A stretch of 64,000 nt of DNA, taken from the NCBI RefSeq assembly GCF_030295745.1, contig NZ_AP027291.1, positions 2,666,001-2,730,000 of the forward strand, read 5' to 3'. Position 1 is the stretch's first letter, and each line of letters starts with the position of its first letter. This DNA is from Mycolicibacterium sp. TUM20985. Lineage in GTDB: Bacteria > Actinomycetota > Actinomycetes > Mycobacteriales > Mycobacteriaceae. Under the pieces are notes generated by a model, which ran no database searches, was not told where the DNA came from, and saw only the letters and a list, made by a program, of their open reading frames with translations. Below, piece by piece: positions 29,417 to 38,826 of this stretch. Position numbers and translations under genes: made by a program.

Positions 29417-30466
29417 TCATGTCGGCACGACGATCGATTTGAGGCTGGCCGGATCGGTGTCGCTGTCCAGCGCCTGGCCCACGTGTTCGAGGTCGTATCT
29501 TCCGGTCACCATGCCATCCAGGTCGACGGCCCCGGAGGTGACCAGATGTATTGCCGCAGGCCAGGTGTCGGTATAGCGAAACACCCCCGTCACGGTGATC
29601 TCCATGTTCTGGACGTAGCCGACGGGTAGCGTCACGTCGCCAGAACCCATGCCGACGAGGACCACGTGGCCGGCCGGTCCGACCGCCTTGATGCCGCTGA
29701 CCACCGCGGGTGCCGCGCCACTGGCGTCGACGAACGCGTCCACCTGAGGATCGAGCGCTGCGACGTCGTCGACCATCGGGTCGATCACCTCGGTGGCGCC
29801 GAAGCGTAGGGCGCTCTCCCGCCGTGACTCGAGAGGATCCGATACGACGACCCTGGCGGCGCCGAACGCGCGGGCGGCCTGGGCGCACATGACGCCGATC
29901 GGTCCGGCACCGGCAATGAGGATGGACGATCCGGGCGCCACGTGTGCCTTGCGCATGGTCGTGACCGCCACCGACAGCGGCTCGAGGAGGGCGGCAGCCT
30001 CATCGGACATGGAATCCGGTACCGGGTGGGCGAATTCGGCGTCGATCGTCACGTAGCGGCAGAACGCACCATCGATCGGCGGGGTGGCGTAGAACTCCAT
30101 GTAGGGGCAGAGGTTGTAGCGCCCGGCCATGCACTGCTCGCACCGACGGCAGGGATGCTGCGGCTCGACGGCGACCCGCTGCCCGACGCGGGTCGGGTCG
30201 ACGCGATCGCCCACGGCCGAAATGCGACCCGCCAGCTCGTGGCCGAGGACCATCGGCTGTTCGACGACGAAGTCGCCGATCCGTCCGTGGCGGTAGTAGT
30301 GCACGTCGGAGCCGCAGACCCCGACCGCGGCCACCTCGACCAGCACCTCGTGCGGGCCCGGCGTCGGGACGGCCCGGTCCTCGATCTCGAGTGTGCCGAC
30401 CCCGGTCATCACGCTGGCCCGCATGGTCTCGGCCGGTGGCGAGGTGGGTGAAATCTCGTTGCTCAT
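29417..30466 (-). CDS. Sorbitol/xylitol dehydrogenase-like zinc enzyme
   Basis: A 349-residue MDR enzyme. GVCGSDVHYYRHGRIGDFVV followed by PMVLGHE is the signature of the sorbitol/xylitol dehydrogenase group, in which Cys, His and Glu bind the catalytic zinc. Structural zinc Cys residues are in HPCRRCEQCMAGRYNLC. The expected reaction is polyol plus NAD to ketose, for example xylitol to D-xylulose. AAGGGAAG precedes the ATG. Its start overlaps the epimerase-like gene stop (ATGA). With the FGGY kinase next door it suggests polyol to ketose to ketose phosphate. Confidence 0.85.
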   Translation of the reverse strand: MSNEISPTSPPAETMRASVMTGVGTLEIEDRAVPTPGPHEVLVEVAAVGVCGSDVHYYRHGRIGDFVVEQPMVLGHELAGRISAVGDRVDPTRVGQRVAVEPQHPCRRCEQCMAGRYNLCPYMEFYATPPIDGAFCRYVTIDAEFAHPVPDSMSDEAAALLEPLSVAVTTMRKAHVAPGSSILIAGAGPIGVMCAQAARAFGAARVVVSDPLESRRESALRFGATEVIDPMVDDVAALDPQVDAFVDASGAAPAVVSGIKAVGPAGHVVLVGMGSGDVTLPVGYVQNMEITVTGVFRYTDTWPAAIHLVTSGAVDLDGMVTGRYDLEHVGQALDSDTDPASLKSIVVPT

Positions 30467-31104
30467 ATCGCTTCCCTTCGTTCGGAGGTCAGTAGGGCCC
30501 GGCCGACGATCACCTGTCGTACGCCGGCTGCGGCGCAAAGGGGGGCGATCTCCTTCGTCACGCCGCCGTCGACCGCCACGGGTAGTCCAGTGAATTGCGT
30601 CGTGCACGCGGTGACCAGACCCAGCCGTTCCAGACGACAACTGTCCTTGGTGCCCGGCTCGATGAGCATCACCAGCACGCCGTCGGGATCGGTGGGCCAC
30701 CGAGGATCCCCGAGGCCGTCCCATTCGCGCCATACGGCGATCCACGCCCGGCCGCCGTGCGCGCGGATCGCCTGCACCCGCTCGGCGGTGAACGCCGACC
30801 AGGGCAGGAACACGACACCTGGTTGCAGGGCCAGGATCTTGGGTAGCACGGCGTCGACGAAGTCGACGGATCCGATCAGGTGAACTCCGATCCTCTCCCG
30901 GTCGACGGCCGACGAGATCATTTGCAGCTCAGCCAGACTCACGCCCTGCGGCAGGCCTTCCGATACCGCCATCACGTCGACGTGGACGTCGAGTCCGCCG
31001 TCGGCCAGCGTCTGCGCGGCCGCAACCCTGGAGTCGGGCGCCGCGTACACGGACCCCGCCAGGAGACCGGGAAAGTCGTGGTGCCACGTCGCGAGCGCGG
31101 TCAC
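30463..31104 (-). CDS. Ribulose-phosphate 3-epimerase-like TIM-barrel protein
   Basis: A 213-residue protein with an RPE-like order of motifs: HVDVMAVSEG (compare HLDVMDG), IGVHLIG (compare DVHLMI), VLVMLIEPGTKDS (compare VMSVNPG) and VAVDGGVTKE. The Asp residues expected to act as acid/base are kept, but the sequence is divergent and the Met-rich cap differs. It probably epimerises or isomerises a phosphorylated ketose made by the neighbouring kinase. The GTG start overlaps the kinase stop (GTGA). Confidence 0.7.
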   Translation of the reverse strand: MTALATWHHDFPGLLAGSVYAAPDSRVAAAQTLADGGLDVHVDVMAVSEGLPQGVSLAELQMISSAVDRERIGVHLIGSVDFVDAVLPKILALQPGVVFLPWSAFTAERVQAIRAHGGRAWIAVWREWDGLGDPRWPTDPDGVLVMLIEPGTKDSCRLERLGLVTACTTQFTGLPVAVDGGVTKEIAPLCAAAGVRQVIVGRALLTSERREAI

Positions 31105-32588
31105 GGCGCCCCTCCGCCTTCGAGCATCGGCGACGCCGCGAGGGCCGCCCACCGCTCCCGCAGCGCGCCGACGTTGCGGCCGTGCTGGCGGGGCTGCACA
31201 CGGGCCCTGGCGTCGGGCAGCCATTGCTTGGCGAGGTCGACCAGCCCGGCGCGGTCGGAGCGCGAGGCGACGGCCGCCGCCTGGATGCAGGCGCCACGGG
31301 CGGTCGCCTCGTCGACGTCGGGCAGCGTGACCTCGTCGTCGATCAGGTCCGCCAGCAGTTGAAGGGTTGCCGGTGACCGGGCTCCTCCGCCGACAGCCGT
31401 TGCGGCGCCGCCGAGTTCGACACCGCACGCCAGGAGGCCGTCCCGTCCGGATAAGAGCGACAGCAGCGGACCCTCGACGAAGGAACGGGCCAGTTCCTCG
31501 CGGGTGGTCAGCGAGGTGACATCGGCCAAGACACCCCGCGCGTCCGGCCGGTCGGGTGTGCGCTCACCGTCGAGGAACGGCACCAACACCGGGCCCTGGG
31601 CGGGTCCGGCGGCCAGCGCGAGCGCGGAGATGCCAGCAAGGTCGGTGCCCAGCAGCACGGCTGCCCGGTCGACCACCCGCGCAGCGTTCAGCGTGCTCAT
31701 CAAGGGGAGATACCCGCCCGTCATGTCGGCCACACCATCGACGGCGCCGGTCGTGTCGAACACTGGGCCCCGCGAGGACGTCGCGATCACACCGGAGGTG
31801 CCGATGCCGAAGTATTGGTCGCCGTCTGTGAGTCCCAGACCCAGGTACGCCGCGTGCTGGTCGCCGCCACCCGCGCCGACCGACACGTCCCGGCCGAGAC
31901 CGAGTCGAGCGGCCTTCTCGGGCAGGACGGTGCCGGCCACTTCGGTGGGTCCGAGCACGGTCGGCAGTTTGGACGACCAGTTGCGGTCACCGGCGGCCAG
32001 CTCGAGGTAGGACGGAATCCATTGTCCTTCAACGGTATCGAAGTAGCCCGTACCGGATGCGTCGGAGCGGTCGGTCACCTTCTGCCCGGTGAGCCAGTAG
32101 GTCAGGTAGTCGTGTGGCAGCAACACCGTCGCCACGCGGTCGAGCAGGCCGGGCTCGTGTTCGGCGACCCATGCCAGCTTGGCGATCGTGAACGCGGCGG
32201 TCGGCAGCGTGCCGATGCGCATCACCCACCGGCGGGCGCCGATGCGCTCGACGAGGCGGGCCAGATGGGGTGCGCCGGTGGTGTCGTTCCACAGTTTGGC
32301 GGCGCGCAGCACCTCGCCGGCACCGTTGAGGAGGACCAGCCCGTGACACTGCGCCGCGACCGAGACCGCACGGACGTCGGGCCGCTCGTCGCACCGGCCC
32401 ATGGCTTGGCTCGACGCCGCGACGAACGCGTCGATCCAGTCGCTCGGGTGCTGCTCGCTGCGAGGCGGGAACGCCGGAGGGTGCGGCGCCGCGCCCGAGC
32501 CCATGAGCCGCCCCGTCGCGAGGTCGCGGATCTCGACCTTGCACGACTGGGTCGACGAGTCGACGCCCATCACCGCGGAAACCGTCAT
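31101..32588 (-). CDS. xylB: FGGY-family carbohydrate kinase (xylulokinase-like)
   Basis: A 495-residue sugar kinase. The N-terminal phosphate motif is GVDSSTQSCKVEI, followed by QCHGLVLL and LWNDTTGAP; the second domain has GIGTSGVIATSS and GGGARSPATLQLLADLI. This is the FGGY pattern closest to xylulokinases (ketose plus ATP to ketose-5-phosphate). In this operon D-xylulose is the most likely substrate, but erythrulose or ribulose cannot be excluded. It is coupled by ATGA to the SIS-protein gene and by GTGA to the epimerase-like gene. Confidence 0.85.
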   Translation of the reverse strand: MTVSAVMGVDSSTQSCKVEIRDLATGRLMGSGAAPHPPAFPPRSEQHPSDWIDAFVAASSQAMGRCDERPDVRAVSVAAQCHGLVLLNGAGEVLRAAKLWNDTTGAPHLARLVERIGARRWVMRIGTLPTAAFTIAKLAWVAEHEPGLLDRVATVLLPHDYLTYWLTGQKVTDRSDASGTGYFDTVEGQWIPSYLELAAGDRNWSSKLPTVLGPTEVAGTVLPEKAARLGLGRDVSVGAGGGDQHAAYLGLGLTDGDQYFGIGTSGVIATSSRGPVFDTTGAVDGVADMTGGYLPLMSTLNAARVVDRAAVLLGTDLAGISALALAAGPAQGPVLVPFLDGERTPDRPDARGVLADVTSLTTREELARSFVEGPLLSLLSGRDGLLACGVELGGAATAVGGGARSPATLQLLADLIDDEVTLPDVDEATARGACIQAAAVASRSDRAGLVDLAKQWLPDARARVQPRQHGRNVGALRERWAALAASPMLEGGGAP

Positions 32589-33226
32589 GCGCCGCGCACC
32601 ACCGGTGCAGCGTCGTCACCGGGGAGGTGTCCCCGGACGCCCACGCCGCCTGCGGGGTGGCTGTCGATGACGTCGCGGACGGTATGGCCACGCATCGACA
32701 TCGTCACCACGGCGACCGCGTCACTCCACGCGCCAACGGCGAGAGTGCTTGCCATGGCGATCATGTCGCCCGGGTCGGCGTCGGCGGGGGTCGGGGGAAG
32801 TGCGGCCACGCTCGCGGCGGCGGCGGCGAACGGGGAGGTGGGACTCTCGGTCACGGCGACGACGTGGATGCCTCGTCGGCCGAGTCGTTCGACGAGATTG
32901 GTCAGCTCTTGGCTCTGCCCCGTCTTGGAGATCGCGACGACGAGGTCGGAGGTCGTGATCGCGCCCATGCCGCCGTGCAGGGCGTCCATCGAGGGTAGGT
33001 ACACCGCGGGTGTCCCGCAGACCGACAGGAGGTGGGCCAGGCGCTCGGCCATGATGCCCGAGGTGCCGGACCCGGTGGTGACGACCTTGCCGGTGATGCC
33101 GATCATCTGGTGTGCCACGGCGACGACGCTGGACTCCACGGCCCCGACCAGCGCAGTCAATGTCGCTGCCTCACGGGATAACACGGCGCTGGCCACGGAG
33201 ACTAGGCCAGTGTCGTCTTTGCTCAT
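32585..33226 (-). CDS. SIS-domain sugar-phosphate isomerase (KpsF/GutQ or PHI-like)
   Basis: A 213-residue SIS protein: VVTTGSGTSGIMAERLAHLL (phosphosugar-binding loop), SMDALHGGMGAI and VVAISKTGQSQELTNLV. This matches arabinose-5-phosphate isomerase (GutQ/KpsF without CBS domains) or 6-phospho-3-hexuloisomerase. It is the first gene of the polyol operon and probably interconverts a ketose and aldose phosphate. It faces the SorC-type regulator across a 96-base promoter region. Confidence 0.78.
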   Translation of the reverse strand: MSKDDTGLVSVASAVLSREAATLTALVGAVESSVVAVAHQMIGITGKVVTTGSGTSGIMAERLAHLLSVCGTPAVYLPSMDALHGGMGAITTSDLVVAISKTGQSQELTNLVERLGRRGIHVVAVTESPTSPFAAAAASVAALPPTPADADPGDMIAMASTLAVGAWSDAVAVVTMSMRGHTVRDVIDSHPAGGVGVRGHLPGDDAAPVVRGA

Positions 33227-33322
33227 CTGCAAACCCCGAAGCTCGTGTGATTGCTTGTGATGTGGATCATGCAATGCATATGCTCACATGTCAACGCCGC
33301 TGCACATATGTGCAGAGGTGGG
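33227..33322. promoter_or_regulatory. Divergent promoter/operator region of the polyol locus
   Basis: This 96-base AT-rich region separates the SIS-isomerase gene (minus) from the SorC-type regulator gene (plus). It contains the perfect 14-base palindrome TGCACATATGTGCA (33301-33314) and a second related element, ATGCATATGCTCACATG, at about 33275-33291. It probably holds both promoters and the operator of the regulator. Confidence 0.65.
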
Positions 33323-34279
33323 ATGAGCGAGCGGCTCACGATTCACCGGAGGCGGCCGATGGGACCCGACGAGTTGTTCCAGCGCGCGGTGATCGCCCGT
33401 CGCTACTACCTGGAGGGACGCACCCGGATCCAGATCGCCGAGGAGTTCGGGCTGTCCCGGTTCAAGGTCGCCAGGATGCTCGACGAGGCCGTCGAGTCGG
33501 GCATGGTCGAGATCAAGATCCACAATCCGGGCGCCATCGACGTCGAGCTCTCCACCGCCCTGCAACGCGAGTACGGACTCGAGCATGCGTATGCCGTAGC
33601 GGCCGACTCGAGCAATGCCACCGACCACGTCGACGCGGTCGCGAAGGCGATGGCCGAACTGCTGCAATCGATTCTGCGCGCCGGTGACGTCGTCGGCGTC
33701 GACTGCGGCCGCACCCTGACCCACATCGCCCCGTACCTGACGTCGCTACCGCGCTGCGACGTCGTGCAACTCACGGGGATGGCGGGTCCGATCACGTCGA
33801 ACGGCACCGACCTGGTGCGGCGGATCAGCGAAGTCAGCGGCGGCGAGTCCTGGCCGTTGTACGCGCCCCTCGTCGTCACCGACGCGCGGACCGCCAGCAG
33901 CCTGGGCGACAACCTTCAAATTCGCGAGGCGATCGACCGTCAATCGTCGGTCAGCTGCGCGATCGTGTCCGTGGGCGCGTGGAGCCCCGGTGCCTCGCAG
34001 GTGTACGAGTCGCTGTCGGCCGAGGAGACCCGATCGCTCGGGAAGGCGGGGGTGTGCGCGGAGACGTGCGCACTCCTGCTCGACGCCGATGGCCGACGGG
34101 TCCCCGGGCTGGACGAACGCAGAATGGGCGTTGCAGAACACGTGCTGCGGGGTATTCCGACGAGGATCGCCATCGCCGCAGGCAAGGAGAAGGCGGCCGC
34201 CACCAGAGCTGTACTCAAATCCGGGCTGGTGTCGTCGGTGGTGACCGACGTGGACATCGCCACCGCCGTCCTCGATTGA
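33323..34279 (+). CDS. SorC/DeoR-type sugar-binding transcriptional regulator
   Basis: A 318-residue regulator. The N-terminal helix-turn-helix is at about residues 28-50 (RIQIAEEFGLSRFKVARMLD). The rest is the SorC sugar-binding domain, related to sugar-phosphate isomerases: VVGVDCGRTL, VVQLTGMAG, AIVSVGAWSPG and GIPTRIAIAAGKEKAAATRA near the end. It likely senses a phosphorylated intermediate of the polyol pathway and controls the divergent operon through the palindrome upstream. Start ATG 33323 follows GAGGTGGG. It is followed, 31 bases later, by the GolD/DthD-like gene. Confidence 0.85.
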   Translation: MSERLTIHRRRPMGPDELFQRAVIARRYYLEGRTRIQIAEEFGLSRFKVARMLDEAVESGMVEIKIHNPGAIDVELSTALQREYGLEHAYAVAADSSNATDHVDAVAKAMAELLQSILRAGDVVGVDCGRTLTHIAPYLTSLPRCDVVQLTGMAGPITSNGTDLVRRISEVSGGESWPLYAPLVVTDARTASSLGDNLQIREAIDRQSSVSCAIVSVGAWSPGASQVYESLSAEETRSLGKAGVCAETCALLLDADGRRVPGLDERRMGVAEHVLRGIPTRIAIAAGKEKAAATRAVLKSGLVSSVVTDVDIATAVLD

Positions 34280-34310
34280 GTTGTCCACGAACCGAAGGAG
34301 AAGTTGACTG

Positions 34311-35081
34311 ATGTCCCAAACGAGCCAACCCGTAGTGGATTTCGACTTCCGGTTGGATGGTTCGGTGGCTCTGGTGACCGGCGGTGCGTCGGGAATCGGT
34401 GCGGCGATCGCGGCCGCCCTGGCCGCCAAGGGTGCCCGGGTGGCCGTCGTCGACCTGAATGAGGCGGGTGCCACCGAGGTCGCCGCACGCCTCCCAGATA
34501 GCCGCGGATTCGGTTGCAATGTCGCCGAGTCCGATTCGGTGACCGCCGCGGTCGACGCCGTCATCGCGGAGTTCGGCCGGATCGATGTCCTGGTCAACAG
34601 TGCAGGTGTCGCGAGACTCGCACCGGCGGAGGACCTTTCGTTGGCGGACTGGGACTCCACGATGGCCATCAACCTCAAGGGCACCTTCCTGATGTGTCAG
34701 ACGGCGGGCAGGCACATGCTGGCCGCGGGCCGTGGCGCCATCATCAACATGGCGTCACAGGCCGCCAGCGTGGCGATCGACGAACACGTCGCCTACTGCG
34801 CCTCGAAGTTCGGGGTCGTCGGGATCACGAAGGTGCTCGCCACCGAGTGGGCAGGTCGTGGTGTGCGGGTCAACAGCATCTCCCCCACCGTCGTGCTGAC
34901 CGACCTTGGCATCAAGGCGTGGGACAACCCCAAGGGCGATGCGCTCAAGAAGCTGATTCCGACCGGTCGGTTCGCCTATCCCGATGAGATAGCCGCTGCG
35001 GCAGTCTTTCTCGCCTCGGGAGCCGCGGCCATGATCAACGGTGCCGACCTGGTGATCGACGGCGGCTACACGATCAAGTAG
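34311..35081 (+). CDS. GolD/DthD-family polyol dehydrogenase (SDR)
   Basis: A 256-residue SDR. The cofactor loop is TGGASGIG with Asp after the second strand (VVDLNE, NAD preference); the active site has Ser in NMASQAAS and YCASK; the C terminus is LVIDGGYTIK. VAYCASKFGVVGITKVLA and NSISPTVVLTDLGIKAW resemble the GolD/DthD group, which oxidises D-threitol, D-arabitol or similar polyols. GAAGGAGA precedes the ATG. It is co-transcribed with the SorC-type regulator and serves the divergent transport operon. Confidence 0.78.
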   Translation: MSQTSQPVVDFDFRLDGSVALVTGGASGIGAAIAAALAAKGARVAVVDLNEAGATEVAARLPDSRGFGCNVAESDSVTAAVDAVIAEFGRIDVLVNSAGVARLAPAEDLSLADWDSTMAINLKGTFLMCQTAGRHMLAAGRGAIINMASQAASVAIDEHVAYCASKFGVVGITKVLATEWAGRGVRVNSISPTVVLTDLGIKAWDNPKGDALKKLIPTGRFAYPDEIAAAAVFLASGAAAMINGADLVIDGGYTIK

Positions 35082-35099
35082 CAGTGGATGCGGGCCGCG

Positions 35100-36101
35100 T
35101 CAGAGTGCAGTCGATGCGCGGGTCACCAGTTCCGGGCTGAACACCACATGCTGAGGTTCGCCCGCCGGTGTCTCGGCGGCTGCAAGCAGCAGTTCGACAG
35201 CCGTCGACCCGATGTCCGCACTCGGCTGGCGGATCGACGACAACGCCACGGCCGCTGAGCGGGCGAAGTCGATGTCGTCGTAGCCGATCACCGCGACGTC
35301 GTCGGGTACGCGCAAGCCGCCGGTGGTCAACGCCTGCAGCATCCCGATCGCCAAGAGATCATTGGCGCAGAACACCGCATCGGGTCGCCGCTCGGCGGGC
35401 ATGGCGCACAACCGCTCACCGGCCGCCCGTCCCGCCAGCACGCTGGGTTCCTCGGTGGGCATCACGTCCAACGTGGTGCCGGGGTGCTCTTCGGCGGCGG
35501 CCCTGGCGCCGGCGAGGCGGTCGGTGACCTGCCGCAGGGTCAGCGGTCCGCCGACGAACGCGATGTGCGATCGGCCCGTCTCACAGAGGTGCCCGATGGC
35601 AAGCCGACCGCCGGCGACGTCGTCGACGGCCACCGACGCGAATTCGGTGCCCGCACCGTCGCGGTCGACGAGCACCACCGGCACACCGCGCCGGCGAAGC
35701 GCGCGGAGGCGATCGAGGTGCTCGCCGACCGGTGAGATCAACAACCCGAAGACGCGTTGCTCCTCGAAGGTGTCGAGATAGGCGCGCTCGCGCTGCGAAT
35801 CGTCGTCGGACGTGCCCAGTAGCACCACCAGATCACTGCGGGCGGCCCGTCGTTCGGCAGCCCGGGCCACGTCGGTGAAGAACGGGTTGCCGACGTCGAG
35901 GACCAAGAGCCCGACGCAGCGCGACCGGCCCGCCCGCAGCTGTCGGGCGGCGTCGTTGCGAACGAAGCCCAACTCGTCGATCGCGGCGAGCACCCGCGCG
36001 ACGGTCGCCGGTGCCACCCGTTCGGGGGCGTTGAGCACGTTGGACACCGTGCCGACGGACACCGACGCCGCTGCGGCGACGTCGCGAATCCCGGCGGGCA
36101 C
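35100..36101 (-). CDS. LacI-family regulator of the L-rhamnose operon
   Basis: A 333-residue LacI protein. The N-terminal helix-turn-helix and hinge are visible in IRDVAAAASVSVGTVSNVLN, followed by a periplasmic-binding-protein-like effector domain (LLVLDVGNPFFTDVARAAE, FVGGP, VIGYDDIDFARS, SSIRQP). The GTG start is five bases after the lldD stop, so it is the last gene of the rhamnose operon and probably regulates its own expression. The likely operator is the palindrome in front of rhaI at 42035-42048. The effector is unknown; L-rhamnose or rhamnulose is the natural guess. Confidence 0.85.
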   Translation of the reverse strand: MPAGIRDVAAAASVSVGTVSNVLNAPERVAPATVARVLAAIDELGFVRNDAARQLRAGRSRCVGLLVLDVGNPFFTDVARAAERRAARSDLVVLLGTSDDDSQRERAYLDTFEEQRVFGLLISPVGEHLDRLRALRRRGVPVVLVDRDGAGTEFASVAVDDVAGGRLAIGHLCETGRSHIAFVGGPLTLRQVTDRLAGARAAAEEHPGTTLDVMPTEEPSVLAGRAAGERLCAMPAERRPDAVFCANDLLAIGMLQALTTGGLRVPDDVAVIGYDDIDFARSAAVALSSIRQPSADIGSTAVELLLAAAETPAGEPQHVVFSPELVTRASTAL

Positions 36102-36106
36102 GAACG

Positions 36107-37348
36107 CTACTCGCCGGCCAGGGAACGAGGCGCCAACCGCACCAGCTGTGTGACGTGCCGGGGACCCAGCTCCTCCAGACGCGTCACGCCGAGCAGCCGC
36201 ATGGTGCGCTCGACCTGGTCGGTGAGGATCTCGATGGCACGGTTCACTCCCGCCTCGCCGCCCGCCATCAACCCGTACAGGTACGCCCGGCCGATCAGCG
36301 TGAAGCGGGCGCCCATGGCCACGGCGGCCACGACGTCGGCACCGGACATGATGCCGGTGTCGAGGATGATCTCGACGTCGTCACCGACCTCGGCGACCAC
36401 CTCGGGCAGCAGGTGGAACGGGATCGGAGCCCGATCCAATTGTCGTCCACCATGATTGGACAGGATGATGCCGTCGACGCCGAGATCGGTGACCGCCCGC
36501 GCATCATCGACCGTTTGTATGCCCTTGACCACGAACTTGCCGGGCCACTGGGACTTGATCCAGGCGAGGTCCTCGAACGTGACGGTGGGATCGAACATGG
36601 TGTCCAGCAGTTCGGCCACGGTGCCCGACCAACGGTCGAGCGAGGCGAACGCCAGCGGTTCGGTGGTCAGGAAGTCGAACCACCACTGCGGCCGCGGCAG
36701 CGCGTTGGCGATGGTGCGCAGCGTGAGCGCGGGCGGTATGGACATGCCGTTGCGCTTGTCGCGCAGGCGGGCGCCGGCGACGGGAACGTCGACGGTCACC
36801 AGCAGGGTGTCATAGCCCGCCGTCACCGCGCGTTCGACGAGCGCCATCGACCGGTCGCGGTCCTTCCACATGTAGAGCTGGAACCAGTTGCGGCCCAACG
36901 GGTTCGCCTTCTTGACGTCCTCGATGGCCGTGGTGCCCATCGTGGACAGCGAGAACGGGATGCCGGCCTTCGCCGCCGCGTGGGCGCCGGCGATCTCGCC
37001 CTCGGTGTGCATCATGCGGGTGAACCCGGTCGGTGCGATGCCGAACGGCAGGCTCACCGGCGCACCGAGGACGTCCCATCCGGTGCTGACCTTCGACACG
37101 TCGCGAAGGATGGCCGGATGGAACTCCACGTCGGAGAACGCTTGCCGCGCCCGCGCGATGGAGAGTTCGGCCTCCGCGGAGCCGTCGGTGTAGTCGAACG
37201 CCGCCCGCGGGGTGCGGCGCTTGGCGATGCGGCGGAGATCCTCGATCGTCAGCGCCTTGTCGAGCCGGCGCTTGGTGGCGTCGAACTCCGGTTTCTTGAA
37301 CTGCATGAGCGGCGCGAGATCGTTCCAGTTGGGAATCCTTCTCTCCAT
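36107..37348 (-). CDS. lldD: FMN-dependent L-lactate dehydrogenase
   Basis: A 413-residue member of the FMN-dependent alpha-hydroxyacid oxidase family. Features include the FMN pocket ([17 protein letters not shown]), the substrate Tyr in FQLYMWKDR, the catalytic His in NHGGRQLD, and the phosphate-binding [14 protein letters not shown] and [11 protein letters not shown]. It oxidises L-lactate to pyruvate, passing electrons to the respiratory chain. It is the counterpart of LldD2 (Rv1872c). Its place between rhaB and the LacI gene makes sense: rhamnose breakdown yields L-lactaldehyde and then L-lactate. The gap to rhaB is four bases. Confidence 0.92.
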   Translation of the reverse strand: MERRIPNWNDLAPLMQFKKPEFDATKRRLDKALTIEDLRRIAKRRTPRAAFDYTDGSAEAELSIARARQAFSDVEFHPAILRDVSKVSTGWDVLGAPVSLPFGIAPTGFTRMMHTEGEIAGAHAAAKAGIPFSLSTMGTTAIEDVKKANPLGRNWFQLYMWKDRDRSMALVERAVTAGYDTLLVTVDVPVAGARLRDKRNGMSIPPALTLRTIANALPRPQWWFDFLTTEPLAFASLDRWSGTVAELLDTMFDPTVTFEDLAWIKSQWPGKFVVKGIQTVDDARAVTDLGVDGIILSNHGGRQLDRAPIPFHLLPEVVAEVGDDVEIILDTGIMSGADVVAAVAMGARFTLIGRAYLYGLMAGGEAGVNRAIEILTDQVERTMRLLGVTRLEELGPRHVTQLVRLAPRSLAGE

Positions 37349-37352
37349 GACG

Positions 37353-38798
37353 TCAAACCCTTCCAGCTGTCGTCCGTTGCGGGTCGAAACGTTCGCCCGC
37401 CAGCGCGGCGGCCATGCCGCCGCGGAGATCCTCGAGATCGCCGCGCAACAGGTCGTGCGCGCGGGCCTGAATCAACACGTTACCGATCGCGGTGGCCTCG
37501 ACGGGGCCGGCGACCACCGGCCTGCCGACGCGGTCGGCGACCAGTTGGCAGAGCAGTCGGTTCCTCGCCCCGCCGCCCACCAGGTGAACCGTCTCGACGG
37601 GCACGCCCGTGAGGGCGGCCGACTGCTCGACGCCGCGGGCGAACCCGGCGGCTAGGCTCTCGACGATGGCCCGCGCCATCTCCGGTCGGTTCGCCGGTGC
37701 GGGCTCGCCACGTTCGGCGTACCACCCGAGGATGCGGCCGGGCATGTCGCCCGGCTCGACGAACCGCGGGTCGTCGGCGTCGAACACCGCCGGTGGTGTC
37801 GGGCAGGCGGCGGCCTGCTCCAGCAAGCGGGGCAGATCGACCCGCGAGCCGTCGCGCTCCCAGTGCCGCACGGTCTCACTGAGCAGCCAGAGTCCCATCA
37901 CGTTGCGCAGGAAGCGGATTCGACCGTCAGCGCCCACCTCGTTGGTGAAGTTTGCGGCGCGGGCGTCGGCGGTGACCACCGGCGTGGCCAGCTCCACCCC
38001 GACGAGTGCCCACGTGCCACAGGAGATGTAGGCCGAGGACTCCGAGCGCATCGGGATGGCAACCACCGCCGAGGCCGTGTCGTGTGAGGCCACCGTGGTG
38101 ACGCGCAGGCCCGCGGTCAACCCGGCCCGGTCGGCGAGATCGGGCAGCACGAAGCCGAGCTCCGCACCCGGTTCCGTGAGCGCGGGGAAGAGCCCGCCGG
38201 GCAGGCCCAGCCTCGACTCCAGCTCGTCGTCCCACCGCCCGTCGATGCCGAGCAATCCCGTCGTGGACGCATTGGTCCGCTCGGTCGCCATCGCGCCCGT
38301 CAGCCAGTAACCGATGAGGTCGGGCACCAGCAGCGCGGTGTCCGCGAGGTCGAGCAGACCCTCTTGCTGGTCGGCGGCGAGCTGGAACATGGTGTTGAAG
38401 GCCAGGAACTGCAATCCGTTGCGGGCGAAGATCTGTTCCTGTGGGAGTGCGGCGTGCACGATCTCGGCGCCGCGTGCGCAGCGGGAATCGCGGTAGTTGT
38501 ACGGCAGCCCAAGGAGTTTCCCGTCGCGCAACAGTCCGTAGTCGACCGCCCAGGAGTCGACCCCGATGCTCATCAGATCCGGTGCCGCGCGCACCGCTTC
38601 GGCCAACCCGGCGCAGATTCCGGCGAACAGACCGGGTAGATCCCAGTGCATCGCGGTGCGCTCGCCGTTCCATAGATAGACCGGCTCATTGGCGAACCGG
38701 TTCATCTGGCGCATCTCGAGCGACCCCTGGCCCACCTCGGCCAACATCACCCGGCCGCTGGTGGCGCCGAGGTCGACTGCGACGAAAGAGGAACTCAC
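37353..38798 (-). CDS. rhaB: Rhamnulokinase
   Basis: A 481-residue FGGY kinase of the rhamnulokinase type: [83 protein letters not shown] and [13 protein letters not shown]. It phosphorylates L-rhamnulose to L-rhamnulose-1-phosphate. GTG at 38798 follows AAAGGAC and gives the normal N terminus. It sits 28 bases after rhaEW and four bases before lldD in the rhamnose operon. Confidence 0.92.
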   Translation of the reverse strand: MSSSFVAVDLGATSGRVMLAEVGQGSLEMRQMNRFANEPVYLWNGERTAMHWDLPGLFAGICAGLAEAVRAAPDLMSIGVDSWAVDYGLLRDGKLLGLPYNYRDSRCARGAEIVHAALPQEQIFARNGLQFLAFNTMFQLAADQQEGLLDLADTALLVPDLIGYWLTGAMATERTNASTTGLLGIDGRWDDELESRLGLPGGLFPALTEPGAELGFVLPDLADRAGLTAGLRVTTVASHDTASAVVAIPMRSESSAYISCGTWALVGVELATPVVTADARAANFTNEVGADGRIRFLRNVMGLWLLSETVRHWERDGSRVDLPRLLEQAAACPTPPAVFDADDPRFVEPGDMPGRILGWYAERGEPAPANRPEMARAIVESLAAGFARGVEQSAALTGVPVETVHLVGGGARNRLLCQLVADRVGRPVVAGPVEATAIGNVLIQARAHDLLRGDLEDLRGGMAAALAGERFDPQRTTAGRV

Positions 38799-38826
38799 CT
38801 GTGTCCTTTGCTCTTCGCGCAAGCGC

